From Ypsolopha sequella (taxonomy: Eukaryota; Arthropoda; Insecta; Lepidoptera; Ypsolophidae): a stretch of 64,000 nucleotides of DNA. The notes under the pieces are model-generated. The model saw only the letters and a program-made list of their open reading frames with translations, was not told where the DNA came from and made no database searches. This document shows positions 51,901-62,300 of this stretch, piece by piece (positions within the stretch are counted from its first letter, which is position 1; each line of letters starts with the position of its first letter). The position numbers and the translations under genes were made by a program. The DNA lies in the NCBI GenBank assembly GCA_934047225.1, contig OW203992.1:20015501-20079500 (forward strand). The letters are read 5' to 3'.

Positions 51901-54631
51901 TGCACCCAAGTTCATACTAACATGTTTAGCTTGTGATAATATGAGAAATAACCAACAAACTCAGACTTACCACAGTGCATGTTGTTGTCTTCATTCACTT
52001 TTTCATTCTAAAAGGGCCCTAAACTCCGTTTGCCCTAACCTAAGACGGCCCTGCCTAAGTTGGTGTTTCAGCAGCTCTAGGGTATTCTAAAAAAAAATAT
52101 GCTTTCAGGAGGAAAAAGCAGCACCACAAGGAAAAGTTACACTTAAATTAATAGCCCAATGGCAAGCAGAGTTACAGAGTGAAGGGAAGATAAAGCTAAC
52201 AACTCTCACCACAGTCATAAAAGCTTTCAATGCCGCCATGTTGAGAGTCACTACAGAGGAAGGCACTCAGCAGGCAGAGTTTAAAGTTGAAGGTGATAAA
52301 ATTTATCTAATAATATTGATTTCTTACGCTCGGGCGCTAACCCATGCCATGAAATAATGGACTACTTAAGTCACATGTCTCGTAATGTACTATTTAGGCT
52401 CGGGACTACATGCATCCACTTCGGTTATGGATGAAAGAGACGAAACTATGCGAGGAAGTGTAACAGACTATATTCTACCTTCAGTTGTTCCTTCTTACTC
52501 ATATTTGTTTGTCACTTTCACCCGAAACCGAAATGGATGCATATAGTCCGACCCTGAAATACTTTTTCCTCTTCATTTTACCTTCATTTTATTTCCTACT
52601 ATATAACTATATGTGTTATTTCTGTGTTCTTGTTACAGGATCTTCTGTTTTCAATGCTGTCATTCAAATGTGCGTACTATACCTACCATCAGCGCTGAAA
52701 AAATATCTTGGCATGGAACAGTCCGGAAAGGACCCACAAAAATGCAAACACTTTGTAAAAATCAAAGGGCCTTTGATAGCCTATCTCTCTGATTTACTGA
52801 AACTCTTGGGTGGAGTCACATCAACAAATATACTGACCGTACTTTTGAAGCATTTGCATCAAATGTCCATCTATGTTGCTTGCTTTGGCAGAACATCCAA
52901 ACAGTCACTGAAGAAACTGATAACTTTGTGGTGCTCAGGAGAGGAAACGGTCAGAGTGCTAGCGTTCCTGTGCATCCTAAGAATAACAAGGAACCAGCAA
53001 AAGTCACTACTGGATCTTGTCCTCAAAGCCATGTACTTGACATTTGTTAAAAACTCAAAGTTTGTGAGTCCCTCGACTTGGCCTGGCATTAACTTCATGA
53101 GGAGATCATTGGTGGAAATGTTCACTTTGGACCTGAATGTGTCATACCAGCATGTGTTTCTGTACATCAGACAACTAGCTATACACTTGAGAAATGCAAT
53201 TGTGGTACAAAAATTGGAGAACCGTCAAGCAGTGTACAATTGGCAGTTTGTGAACTCTCTGCACCTGTGGGCTGAACTACTTGGTGTCTCCTCGAACAAG
53301 CCTCAGTTGCAGTCTCTCATATACCCCCTGGTCATGGTCATCACCAACACCATCAGATTGGTACCTACACACCAATACTACCCGCTGAGGTTTCATTGTG
53401 TGGAAATAATGATCAAGCTATCAAAGGAATCCAATACTTTCATACCTATTCTTCCATACCTTGTTGAGGTAACTAGTACTGTTAAAATTGTCATTCAAAT
53501 TAAATTTTTAAATATTCTTTGTCTTAAAATTATTTTTATTTGCAGATTCTTACAACCTATGACTTTAACAAGAAACACAAAAAGGTGTCAATGAAACCAT
53601 TGGATTTCTCATGTATTCTGAGGTTAGCAAAGTCGCAGTTACAAGAGAATGGTTTCAAAGACTCCGTTATTGAGAGATTGTATGGTCTCTTGCTAGAGTA
53701 TACTTCGAACGAGTCGCAGAGTATCGCTTTCCCAGATTTAATCATACTTGCTGTCATACAGGTTTGTAAAATACTTAAAGGATATTTGGAACTGATAAAA
53801 ATCTGTTTTTAGATAAATACAATATGTTAGTAAATTATTTTTTATAACATACCGTTTTAAGGACTTTTTTATTTTTTTATGTTGTATTTTACATAGATAT
53901 AAATACTTTTAGGTGCTATATTTCGACCCCTCAGTCTGGTCGTCATCAGGCGTATAGAATTTTTTTTAATGATATTATGGTAATTTAATATTTTTCTATA
54001 CGCCTGATGACGACCCCACTGAGGCGTCGAAATATAGCTGTTAAAATGTTATTAAAAAACTCAAAATTATTTGCAGATAAAACAGTTTTTGAAGACATGT
54101 ACTGTTTCAAATTACACCAAAAAGCTTCGACAACTGCTTGAAAAGATTGAAGAAAACGCCAAGTTTATTGAACGTGAGAGATCCAAAGTGACATTCTCTC
54201 TGAGCGACACCAAACTGATAGCAGCATGGGAGGCAAAAATCAGGACCAAAGGCACGCCACTATCAACCTTCTTTGAGAACTGGAGTAAGATTAACAGAAT
54301 ACAAAAACGTAAGAAGGTTACAAAGAATGATGAAATGGCTGATGATTTACCTATGATCAAGAGGCCCAAATTATCCGTGAAAGCTGATGAAAAGCCTGAG
54401 AAAAATGGGCAATTTGTTTTATTCCCATCAGACAGTGAGGATGAAGGGAATAATTTTGGTATTGAAGATGGTGAAGATGACGCTTCTCCTTCAAAAACAA
54501 AAAAAGATAAGAAGAAAAAGCAGCTGAAAAAGAAGAAGAGCAGCAAGAAAGTGGCGATAGAAGATGAAAGGTGTGCACCAGTTAAAGACAAGGCGGATGT
54601 AGTACAAGACTTCAGTGTTACTGACTGGTAA
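48928..54631 (+). CDS. NOC2L: Nucleolar complex protein 2 (NOC2/NOC2L), six exons, 680 residues
   Basis: Exons: 48928-48958, 49045-49271, 52109-52292, 52639-53468, 53546-53761, 54077-54631; phases 1, 0, 1, 0, 0. NOC2 works with NOC1 and NOC3 in assembly and export of the large ribosomal subunit; vertebrate NOC2L also binds p53 and histones. Near the N-terminus is the family motif HKKSLEKLKKTDPDFYSFLE followed by ENDENLLNFG and an acidic stretch. The NOC2 domain (about 150-530) includes SALKKYLGMEQSGKDPQK, LRITRNQQKSLLDLVLKAMY, YNWQFVNSLHLWAELLG and YYPLRFHCVEIMIKLS. FLKTCTVSNYTKKLRQLLEK lies in the last exon, which ends lysine-rich (KKDKKKKQLKKKKSSKK). Length is near the human 749. The N-terminal exon is short (10 codons) and is chosen because its phase and donor fit. 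Intron 2 holds a hAT element and a foldback; intron 5 holds a MITE. Confidence 0.93.
49480..49740. repeat. Repeat shared with 62845-62960
   Basis: TTCTGCTTCCGCTTCGGTGC, TGCGGGAAATGCAGCCCC and GCCCTTGCATAA occur here, and as diverged forms inside the foldback at 62574-63228. A transposon-derived piece in NOC2 intron 2. Confidence 0.6.
50130..51042. mobile_element. Non-autonomous hAT element with CCGGATA subterminal repeats
   Basis: The ends read TAGAGATGAAACGGATA and, on the right, its complement (TATCCGTTTCATCTCTA). An exact 8-bp duplication ATCTCCAC flanks it (50122-50129 and 51043-51050). Many CCGGATA/TATCCGG copies cluster at 50154-50230 and 50931-51032. No transposase frame. An 8-bp target duplication plus the end sequence fits the hAT superfamily. 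Located in NOC2 intron 2. Confidence 0.9.
51125..51556. repeat. Foldback element in NOC2 intron 2
   Basis: Left GTTACCCTATGTATTGAGTA mirrors right TTACTCAATACATAGGGTTA. Further in, ATGTGACCAATT and TGTGTAGAAAAAAAACT mirror TAGTTTTTTTCTACACAACT. An internal direct repeat, ATTAACAGGGTTGGCTG and AAACAGGGTTGGCTAG, is also present. Confidence 0.8.
51557..52108. other. NOC2 intron 2, distal part
   Basis: No exon seen. CAAGTCCAGGGCCCCCTGTT and CCCTAACCTAAGACGGCCCT suggest more transposon debris. Ends in GCTTTCAG. Confidence 0.5.
53907..54046. repeat. MITE in NOC2 intron 5
   Basis: Near-perfect inverted arms: GCTATATTTCGACCCCTCAG, then GGTCGTCATCAGGCGTATAG on the left, and CTATACGCCTGATGACGACC to CGTCGAAATATAGC on the right. 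The AT loop is about 40 bp. It ends about 30 bp before the last-exon acceptor. Confidence 0.9.
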
Positions 54632-54636
54632 ATAAA
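54631..54636 (+). terminator. Candidate polyadenylation signal overlapping the NOC2 stop
   Basis: AATAAA begins on the last base of the TAA stop codon. It would give an unusually short 3' UTR; no other AATAAA was noticed nearby. Confidence 0.35.
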
Positions 54637-54903
54637 CCTAAATTCACTTTAATTCGTAGTTTCTTTTGTGAGTACAGCTCATGGTTTTTCTACTTTGTGC
54701 CCATTTAGGGATGTTAATGTTTAGTTCTCTCCGCTATTTTTGAGCTTGTACCACAGATTACCCCCAATAGATACCCTATATATGAATTTGCACTTATATC
54801 AAGCTGTGCTAGGATTATCGTCATCACTTCAGTGACGACCAAGATTTAGATCCTTGCGTAACGTAAGCCGTCCGAGCTTGAAAAATTGTCGTTCTGTGTT
54901 AAA

Positions 54904-55169
54904 ATGAGTTCCTGTTCAGTGTGGGAAGTCGTTTCAGACTTCAAGCTACCAACAGATGGTATCAACACACTCCACCGGTAATTAAAACTATTTTGATGTA
55001 TTTTTACAGTGTTACAGAGGTCAGCTTCATAATAGTAAACAATCAGAAAAACTTAGGCAACGCGTTGATGTATGTTAGAAATAGTATATTTCGTGACGAG
55101 TATAAAATGGCGGATTTTCTTACCCGAGGAATGAAGCTAAGACGTGAGCCGAAGGCGAACGCGATATAA
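54904..55169 (+). CDS. Doubtful small two-exon gene, about 78 residues (unrecognised)
   Basis: An ATG at 54904 opens MSSCSVWEVVSDFKLPTDGI and reaches a donor GTAATT at 54978 in phase 2. Skipping 32 bp to an acceptor TTTTTACAG (ending 55009) restores a frame that reads VTEVSFIIVNNQKNLGNALM, then ADFLTRGMKLRREPKANAI, and stops at 55167-55169. Without splicing the frame stops at once. A second acceptor ending at 55024 gives a 47-bp intron in the same frame. Both introns are very short for an insect, so this may be a pseudogene, a mis-set start or chance. I do not recognise the protein. Confidence 0.3.
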
Positions 55170-55346
55170 TCGATTATGTCGTGAATCGGAACGCAGGGAA
55201 TTTCGATTTTCGATTTTCGAATGTAAAGACAAACTAAGGACGTCAAAAAGAACCTAATTTAGCATGAAATGAAGACAAACGTCAAAAAGAACCTAATTTT
55301 GCAATAAATTAAATTTCAATACGATATTTCAAATTGACCTGTGGGT

Positions 55347-55504
55347 CTACCGCGTAATTCTCATTTTTATCAACATCAACTTGAGATTGAAATTTGACGT
55401 GCGTGCGACGACGCCCGCCTAACATGCCTCTCTCATCTCTTTTGCACGCGTTGAATTTGGCATGCATTTGCTTGAAGTTGATACAAATGAGAATTACGCG
55501 GTAG
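55347..55504. repeat. MITE family B, copy 2
   Basis: Ends CTACCGCGTAATTCTCATTT and AATGAGAATTACGCGGTAG. The interior (GTGCGACGACGCCCGCCTAA, TTTGCACGCGTTGAATTTGG) is the reverse complement of copy 1 at 11151-11302. Confidence 0.88.
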
Positions 55505-56382
55505 AACCCCTGATAGTCATTCCGCAACGGGGCCCGGAAAGTTCGATTTTCAAAACTAATTTCGAGTATTCAATGGAACTTTTTCATAAAGGTAGTAGAA
55601 AAAGATCTCTTTTGCCCTTTTCTGTCGACAGCAAGTGCAACGAAAGTGATGTGCTATCAAGCGCTCAATTTAATGATCATATATTTATTTTTGTTATTGC
55701 GGGAAACTCTTTATAAAGATTGTATGATTAAATATAAATTGAGATGTTTTTACAAAATTTACCATTACTATCTTATTTACATTCATTTACAAACTACCCT
55801 AAATTTTTCAGTAGAAACATTTTTTATAATCGTTTAAGGTTTCCTAAATGCCTTGAGAAGAGAAGGATGCAACTTGTCGCGAAGAATACGGTGTTGTCCT
55901 ACGAATAACAGCGTTATTTGCTCAAGATATTTCTCTGAAGATAATTTTCACCCATGAAGAATCGTGAATTTAATTAGACTAGAAGTTTGGCATTAAAATT
56001 CAACCGTTTCTTGTTAATAATATTAAATTATGTTTCTTGATTAATATTAACAGATGTTCTTAATTAATTATATATAATTTTCATCTGATGTTCCATCACT
56101 ATTAAAAGTTCTCGTTCGGTGCATGTCAAGCGCGTCCAGCGATATAATGTCGTTGAACGCGTCCTTGAAATAGCCATTCATGTCGCCGCTGTCACGCTCC
56201 TCGCAGCCCGTATCGGAGTTTTAACTCGATGCTGAACATAATTTCCAACATACGGAATCTATTGGGGTTTATCTGTGGCTTGTACTCTCAAAATATATAA
56301 AATTTACGTAGCATTACAGTAGTTAGAAATGAGAAATATGATTGGTTCAAATATTTAATTTATGAAAATAACTATGAATTAA
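55505..56382. other. 3' flank of the minus-strand gene ending at 56383
   Basis: AT-rich, no supported gene. It presumably includes the 3' UTR of that gene. Confidence 0.45.
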
Positions 56383-59300
56383 TTAAACTATACCCTGAAG
56401 AAAGTAAATCCATTGTATACCCTGTTCTGCCTGTTCGGTACATTCAATCGTTAAACATCCTTTTGGAATTTCACCAAAGCTTACTGCTGACGTTTGCAGA
56501 GATACATGAAGTTTCAGTTCCTGTAAAAAATAATATAATTTTGGCGTAAGTACATATAAATTTATAAATTAAAACTTCAAAGGTCAAGTAAAGTGTTCGG
56601 ATTACGAAATAACTGATATTAAAGCCAATTCTGAAGGCTTTAATTTTTGTTTTAATGCTGTCAAAGGTAGAAATTTCCCAAAGAAATTTAGCTTCTAATC
56701 CTAACTCTTAAGAACTATTTTGTATCGAAGAAAATTTAGTTTTGACAGCACTAAAACTAAAATTAAAGCCTTCAGAATCGGTTTTACTATGGTATCAAAG
56801 TAGCATCAAAATAATAATTGAACCGTATTATCCCGAAAAAATCCCGATTACACGTCTATGGAAATCCTATTTATTTTGAAGCTATTATAATAGGTACAAT
56901 GAAATCCTTATTTGCATAAAGCACATCATTTGCATGTAACGTTTTTAGCTAAAGAGTTATTTTTGGGCGTTAGATAATTATTATGCATAAAAATTCCGTA
57001 GAATCGACACTAAACAATCTTCAAAATGTTCCATCCTAGTCACACAAAGCTTGTTAACCATATTGGAGTGCTAACTTCCTATAACAATGTTAATTTATTT
57101 TATTCGGAAAACTTACAGCTAAGTTAGTATTTAATGACAATTGGTTTATGGGTATTCAACAAGCCATTAACAAATTTTCACATTTGAGCTAAAAAAATAT
57201 TTAGGTCAAGTGTGACTTAAAAATAAAAACGCAATTAACACTAAACTGCTGCCGTTAATTCGAGAGAATGATGACAGATGGAGTGTGGCGATATCTCGAA
57301 AAAAATACTACAAGTCAACAAGAGCTTCTTCACGACAAAAATAAATAAAGGCACGTTAAAAAATATCAACGGTACAACAAATGGGACGAAATAAATCCAA
57401 ATCATGATTATTTAAACTTTTTTTATAAATAAAAACCCTGGAATAGAATATATATACGATCTTATTATTTGGTAAGGTATATCAGTTTTATAATACGACA
57501 ACACTGCCTTACACCGCAGATATTATAAACCTTTTTCTGAAATGTCGATTCAAAAAGTCGAGGATTCATACTGCAGGCATTATGATTGCTGATTTGACAG
57601 AAATAATGAGCAGAAGGAAATTTTAGTTATAGCACGAGCTCTTTGAAAGGTGACATTTATTTATACAGCCAAACTACCATATTGGCAAGTAATGATAATA
57701 AATCAGCAACACGGATCGTAATACTTTTTGCTAATTTTGCCAAATAAAATTTTGACTTCCTATAGTAACTGACTCGGAGCTGAACTCGGGAAAACGATAA
57801 AAACAAATTAACGTTTTTCACAAAAAGGGTAATAGAACTGTTAGCGACGGATGCAGCAAAGGTCAACTTCACACGCCTTCTGCAGGCAACGAAAGGAACT
57901 AACGAAGATTTAGGGTATGCTAGCGCGGCGTTACCGTACAGACGCAACAAAATGTTTTTCGCGTTTTTAACACAAAAATAATGATTTTAGAACAAATAAA
58001 TAAATGTAAATAGATTAGGAATATCATATCGAATTAGGAAAAAATATTGTATTATGTCTAGCTATAAGAATAAATAAATTATGACGAGTTTTCTTAATAA
58101 AAACCTAAGACAAGGATGCACACATATGTAAGAAAGAAATAGATATAAGATTAGTGCCGTGTGCAAAACGGCAAATATATAAGGTCTACTTCTCCTCCAA
58201 GAGACGTTTCTCAAGTCTAAGAACCTTAAGGGGCTCTCGATCCCGAAATTCTCTCTTCTACGAAATGATAGAAGAGAAGAAGATCCCCTCGGAGGGACAG
58301 CCATTTACTATAGGAAAGCCCTCCACTGCTCTTCTCTTCCCACGCCTCCACTCGAGACCATGGAAGCCACTATATGTAGACTAGCTATGTCAGGCCATCC
58401 AACGCTAATCATAGCATCTATCTACATCCCCCCCACCAAAAGACCTGTTAAAAGAGACTTTGAAGCTCTACTCTCTATGGGTGATTCGGTCATTATGTTC
58501 GGAGATTTCAACTCTAAACACACTGACTGGACCTGCCTAAAAACCAATACTAATGGTAGAAAACTCCTCGGCATAACAAATGCACTCGAGATCAATGTCC
58601 TATCTCCATACGCCCCGACTCATTATCCTGATAATACGGATCACTCCCCAGACGTATTAGACTTTGCACTCACGAAGGGTGTGTCCCTAAATCTGAGGGC
58701 AATCGAAACACTGGATGACCTTGGCTCTGACCATCGCCCAGTCTCCCTTAGACTAGGTCCCCCAAATGACGTTCTACCTCCCCCCAAGACCTTTACAAAC
58801 TGGGAAGGCTTCAAGAACTCATTAGCTTCGGCCATAGATGCCCCCGAATCTCCCCTCAACCTCCCACCTGACTACTTTGATAGCACAGACAAAATTGATG
58901 CTACAATAGACTCGCTAACGGATCTAATCAATTCCGCTCTCAAAGAGAACGAAAAGATCTCCTCAAAGCCACCCCAACAGCTTCCCCTGGAAATCTCAAA
59001 CCTACTGAAAGCTAAGAGAGCAGCCCAAAGGAGAGCAGCAATCTATCCCACCCCAGAATACAGAAAGACCGCTAATCAATTGATTCGCAAACTTAAGTCA
59101 GCTCTCTCTGAGCTCAATGAATCCCGTAGAAGTGAGCTCATGGAAAAGATATCCCCATCACACGTTGCGTTCTATCCAATGGCGAGAGCTCTCAGGATAG
59201 ACGCAATCACTCACATTCCCCCTTTGACCTGCCCCGATGGCTCAACAGCCTTCGAGGACGAGGAAAAAGCAAAATGCTTTGCGGATAGCATTGCCTCACA

Positions 59301-62300
59301 GTACTCTCCCAGCTCCCAACCAACTGACCCCTCCCACATAAAAGAGGTGGAGGACGAGATTCACTATCGAAACTCCCTCCCCCTCACCTCTGACCCCATC
59401 ACAGTGACCGAAGATGAAATCCACTTCTTCATCAGAGGTCAAAAACCCAAGAAAGCGCCAGGCGCGGACGGGATCTCCAATAAAGCCCTCAAGCACCTTC
59501 CCCAGCAAGTACTCACCTTGCTAGCCCTTATATTTAACGCTTGCTTTAATTTCGGCCACTTCCCAAAAGCGTGGAAAGAAGCCATAGTCATAGGTATACC
59601 CAAACCAGGGAAACCACTCAACCTCCCTGCCAGTCACCGCCCAATTAGCCTCCTCAAATCATTGGGGAAACTATTGGAGAGGGTTATGCTCTCACGCATG
59701 AAAACCCACTTATTCCCAACAGATGGAGACCCGATCATCAACCCCTATCAATTCGGCTTCAGAGCAAAGCACTCTTGCCCCCAACAAGTCCACCGTATAG
59801 TAGAATACATCCTAAGTGGATTCTATCCAAGACGGTACCCTACTGTCGCTGTTTTCTTTGACGTTGCGAAAGCATTCGACAAAGTCTGGCATGAAGGCCT
59901 CATATTTAAACTACACAAGACAGGCCTTTCCGACCGTCTTGTCCGCATGGTGGCATCTTACCTCAAAGATCGCTCATTCCGCTTCAGACATGAAGGGCTG
60001 CTCTCCTCTCCACGCCCCCTAAGGGCTGGAGTCCCCCAGGGATCAGTTCTCTCCCCTATCCTCTACTCGTTATACACAAACGATATTCCCGTCCCCACAA
60101 ACGGGGTACAGCTATCACTATTCGCAGATGACACTGCTCTCTATGTCAAAGGACATAACCCCCCGACTATCCTCGCCAAACTCCAAAAGTCTATCGACGA
60201 CCTTGGAGAATGGTTTCAAAGATGGCGCATCGATGTGAACCCAGAAAAGAGTTCCGCGATACGCTTTGACTACAAACGCCGTCACCATGACAACCCCAAT
60301 GTCCGAATGTCCCCTGTCCCTTGGCATAGCACTGCCAAATACCTAGGAGTCACTCTGGACTCGAGACTAACTTTTGCACCCCACGTCAATAGAGTGACGC
60401 GCACAGCCTGCTTCTATCTGTACCGGCTTAACAGCATGTTAGACAGGCACAGTAAAATGTCTCTCAGGAACAATCGAACACTATACAAGGTCTGCATCCG
60501 ACCTGTGTTAACGTACGCTTCCCCTGTCTTCGCACATGCGAACCCCAACGTCCTGTATAAAATGCAGGTAGTACAGAACTTATTCTGTCGGAGAGCGGCC
60601 AACGCACCATGGTACGTGCGCAACGCAGACCTCCATCGTGATTTGGAGCTACCCACCCTCCAACAATTTATGAAATCCCTCTCAGAGACTTTCTTCAAAT
60701 CTTCTGAAGAACACCCCAATCCGTTAGTACGCGAGACAGTCTCCTATACTGCTCCGTCTACATCCCGATACAAGGTTCGAAGACCAAGAAACGTTCTCTC
60801 CGATCCCCCTGACAAACTCTCAGCCCATCTCAATCTCCTTCTGAAAGCCTTCGATGAGCTGAAGGCTCAAACCAAACGATCAGAGCCTAGCTCTTCCTCC
60901 CAACCCAGAAATTAACACTTAGTGTTCTTATCCAGCGGATGCCCCTATAGGGCTCCGCTAGCGCCCCCTTTCCCCAGAGGGGGTCGCTTCCGATAAAGGT
61001 TTTAAGACCCTCACGGGCCAAACCAAATTAGGTGGAGTTTAGTGGGTAGGCACTCAGTGAGTCCCACATAACCAACGTAACCGGTTACGTTGGTATGCTA
61101 TGAGCATTCTCCACCTCCCTCCCACCGTGACCTCCGGAGGGTGCCTTGCTTGGGCGCAAAAAAAAAAAAAAAAAGTCGTTTGTCATTCAGTACTGAGCAT
61201 TACAAGAAGAATAATAAGAAAAATAAAAGAAGAAAAATCTACAAGAGTTTCAATACAGTCCACTACAAGAACATTGATCACTTAGATACAGAGTCTTAAT
61301 TCAATATGATTTCCGCTATATAAATAAAATGACAACCTCTATATAAGGTTCTTAAATTCAAGTGAACACAGTATCGCTAATAGATAACTTTTCGCCAAAA
61401 ATAATCTTATTTGCGCTTTTTTTTTAACTTTTACGTAGAAATTGAGTCAGCTGATTCATTAAGTTTTGTACTAGGAAGTGGAAAATATATACGACAAAAA
61501 TACTTTTTATTAACAAATGGGACCTTTTAACGATATACAATATACCCTAAAATCATCATGATGAATATAAAATATTGAAATGCAAAACAGTAAAAAAAAG
61601 GTTTTATCCCCTGACATTTGCAAACGTCACCATTCTCTCGAATGAACGGCCGGAGTTTACATAAAAAGAACGAAATATTGATATAGTTTTTCATATTAAC
61701 ATGGGTTGATATAGATTATTTACGGGTTTACAAAGAGAGGTCAACGCGGGTTTACATGGAAAGGAAAAACAGTGATATTTTAATCGAATTAATGTTGGGA
61801 ATTAGGGAGTGCCAAATTCGTTCTTGGGCTCAAATTCTTTACCTTTCAAGAGTAATAGAGACAGCGATACCTACTCAGAGAAAAATGTTCTATGAGTAAT
61901 AGAGATAGAGACACAAGTATAATTTATTTTAATGTGCGGCTTTCAATGCAGGTTAGCACTCCAGTCTGGTTATAAACTTGACACAAACACACACATTACC
62001 TTCTTTGGTTTAATTTGTTCAGTTTGTGTCTTCAAGTAGAATTCTTTTCTGTCAACGCTCAATCTGAACGTACGTGCTTCTGTGAAGACGTTCTTGAACA
62101 CGATGGTCGCAGTTCCGCCGACTTTAACCGGAACTGGACCTTGCGGCCTCGGGGTTGTGGCTGTTCCCGTTATATCGAATCTAAAAATTAAATAAATTAA
62201 AAACTTTATGACTCTATGGCATAAAGCCTTAGAGCACTACGAGTACAATACCTAGGAAAAAATATTTCTCTTCCAATAAAAACATTATTATAATTATTCA

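Noticed and set aside
52485..52638. N-terminal extension of the long NOC2 open frame
   Set aside because: It lies before a good acceptor (TGTTACAG) and is hydrophobic intronic sequence; the NOC2 domain continues upstream in the exon at 52109.
54112..54591. 159-codon minus-strand frame opposite the last NOC2 exon
   Set aside because: Antisense of a lysine/serine-rich coding exon; a shadow frame.
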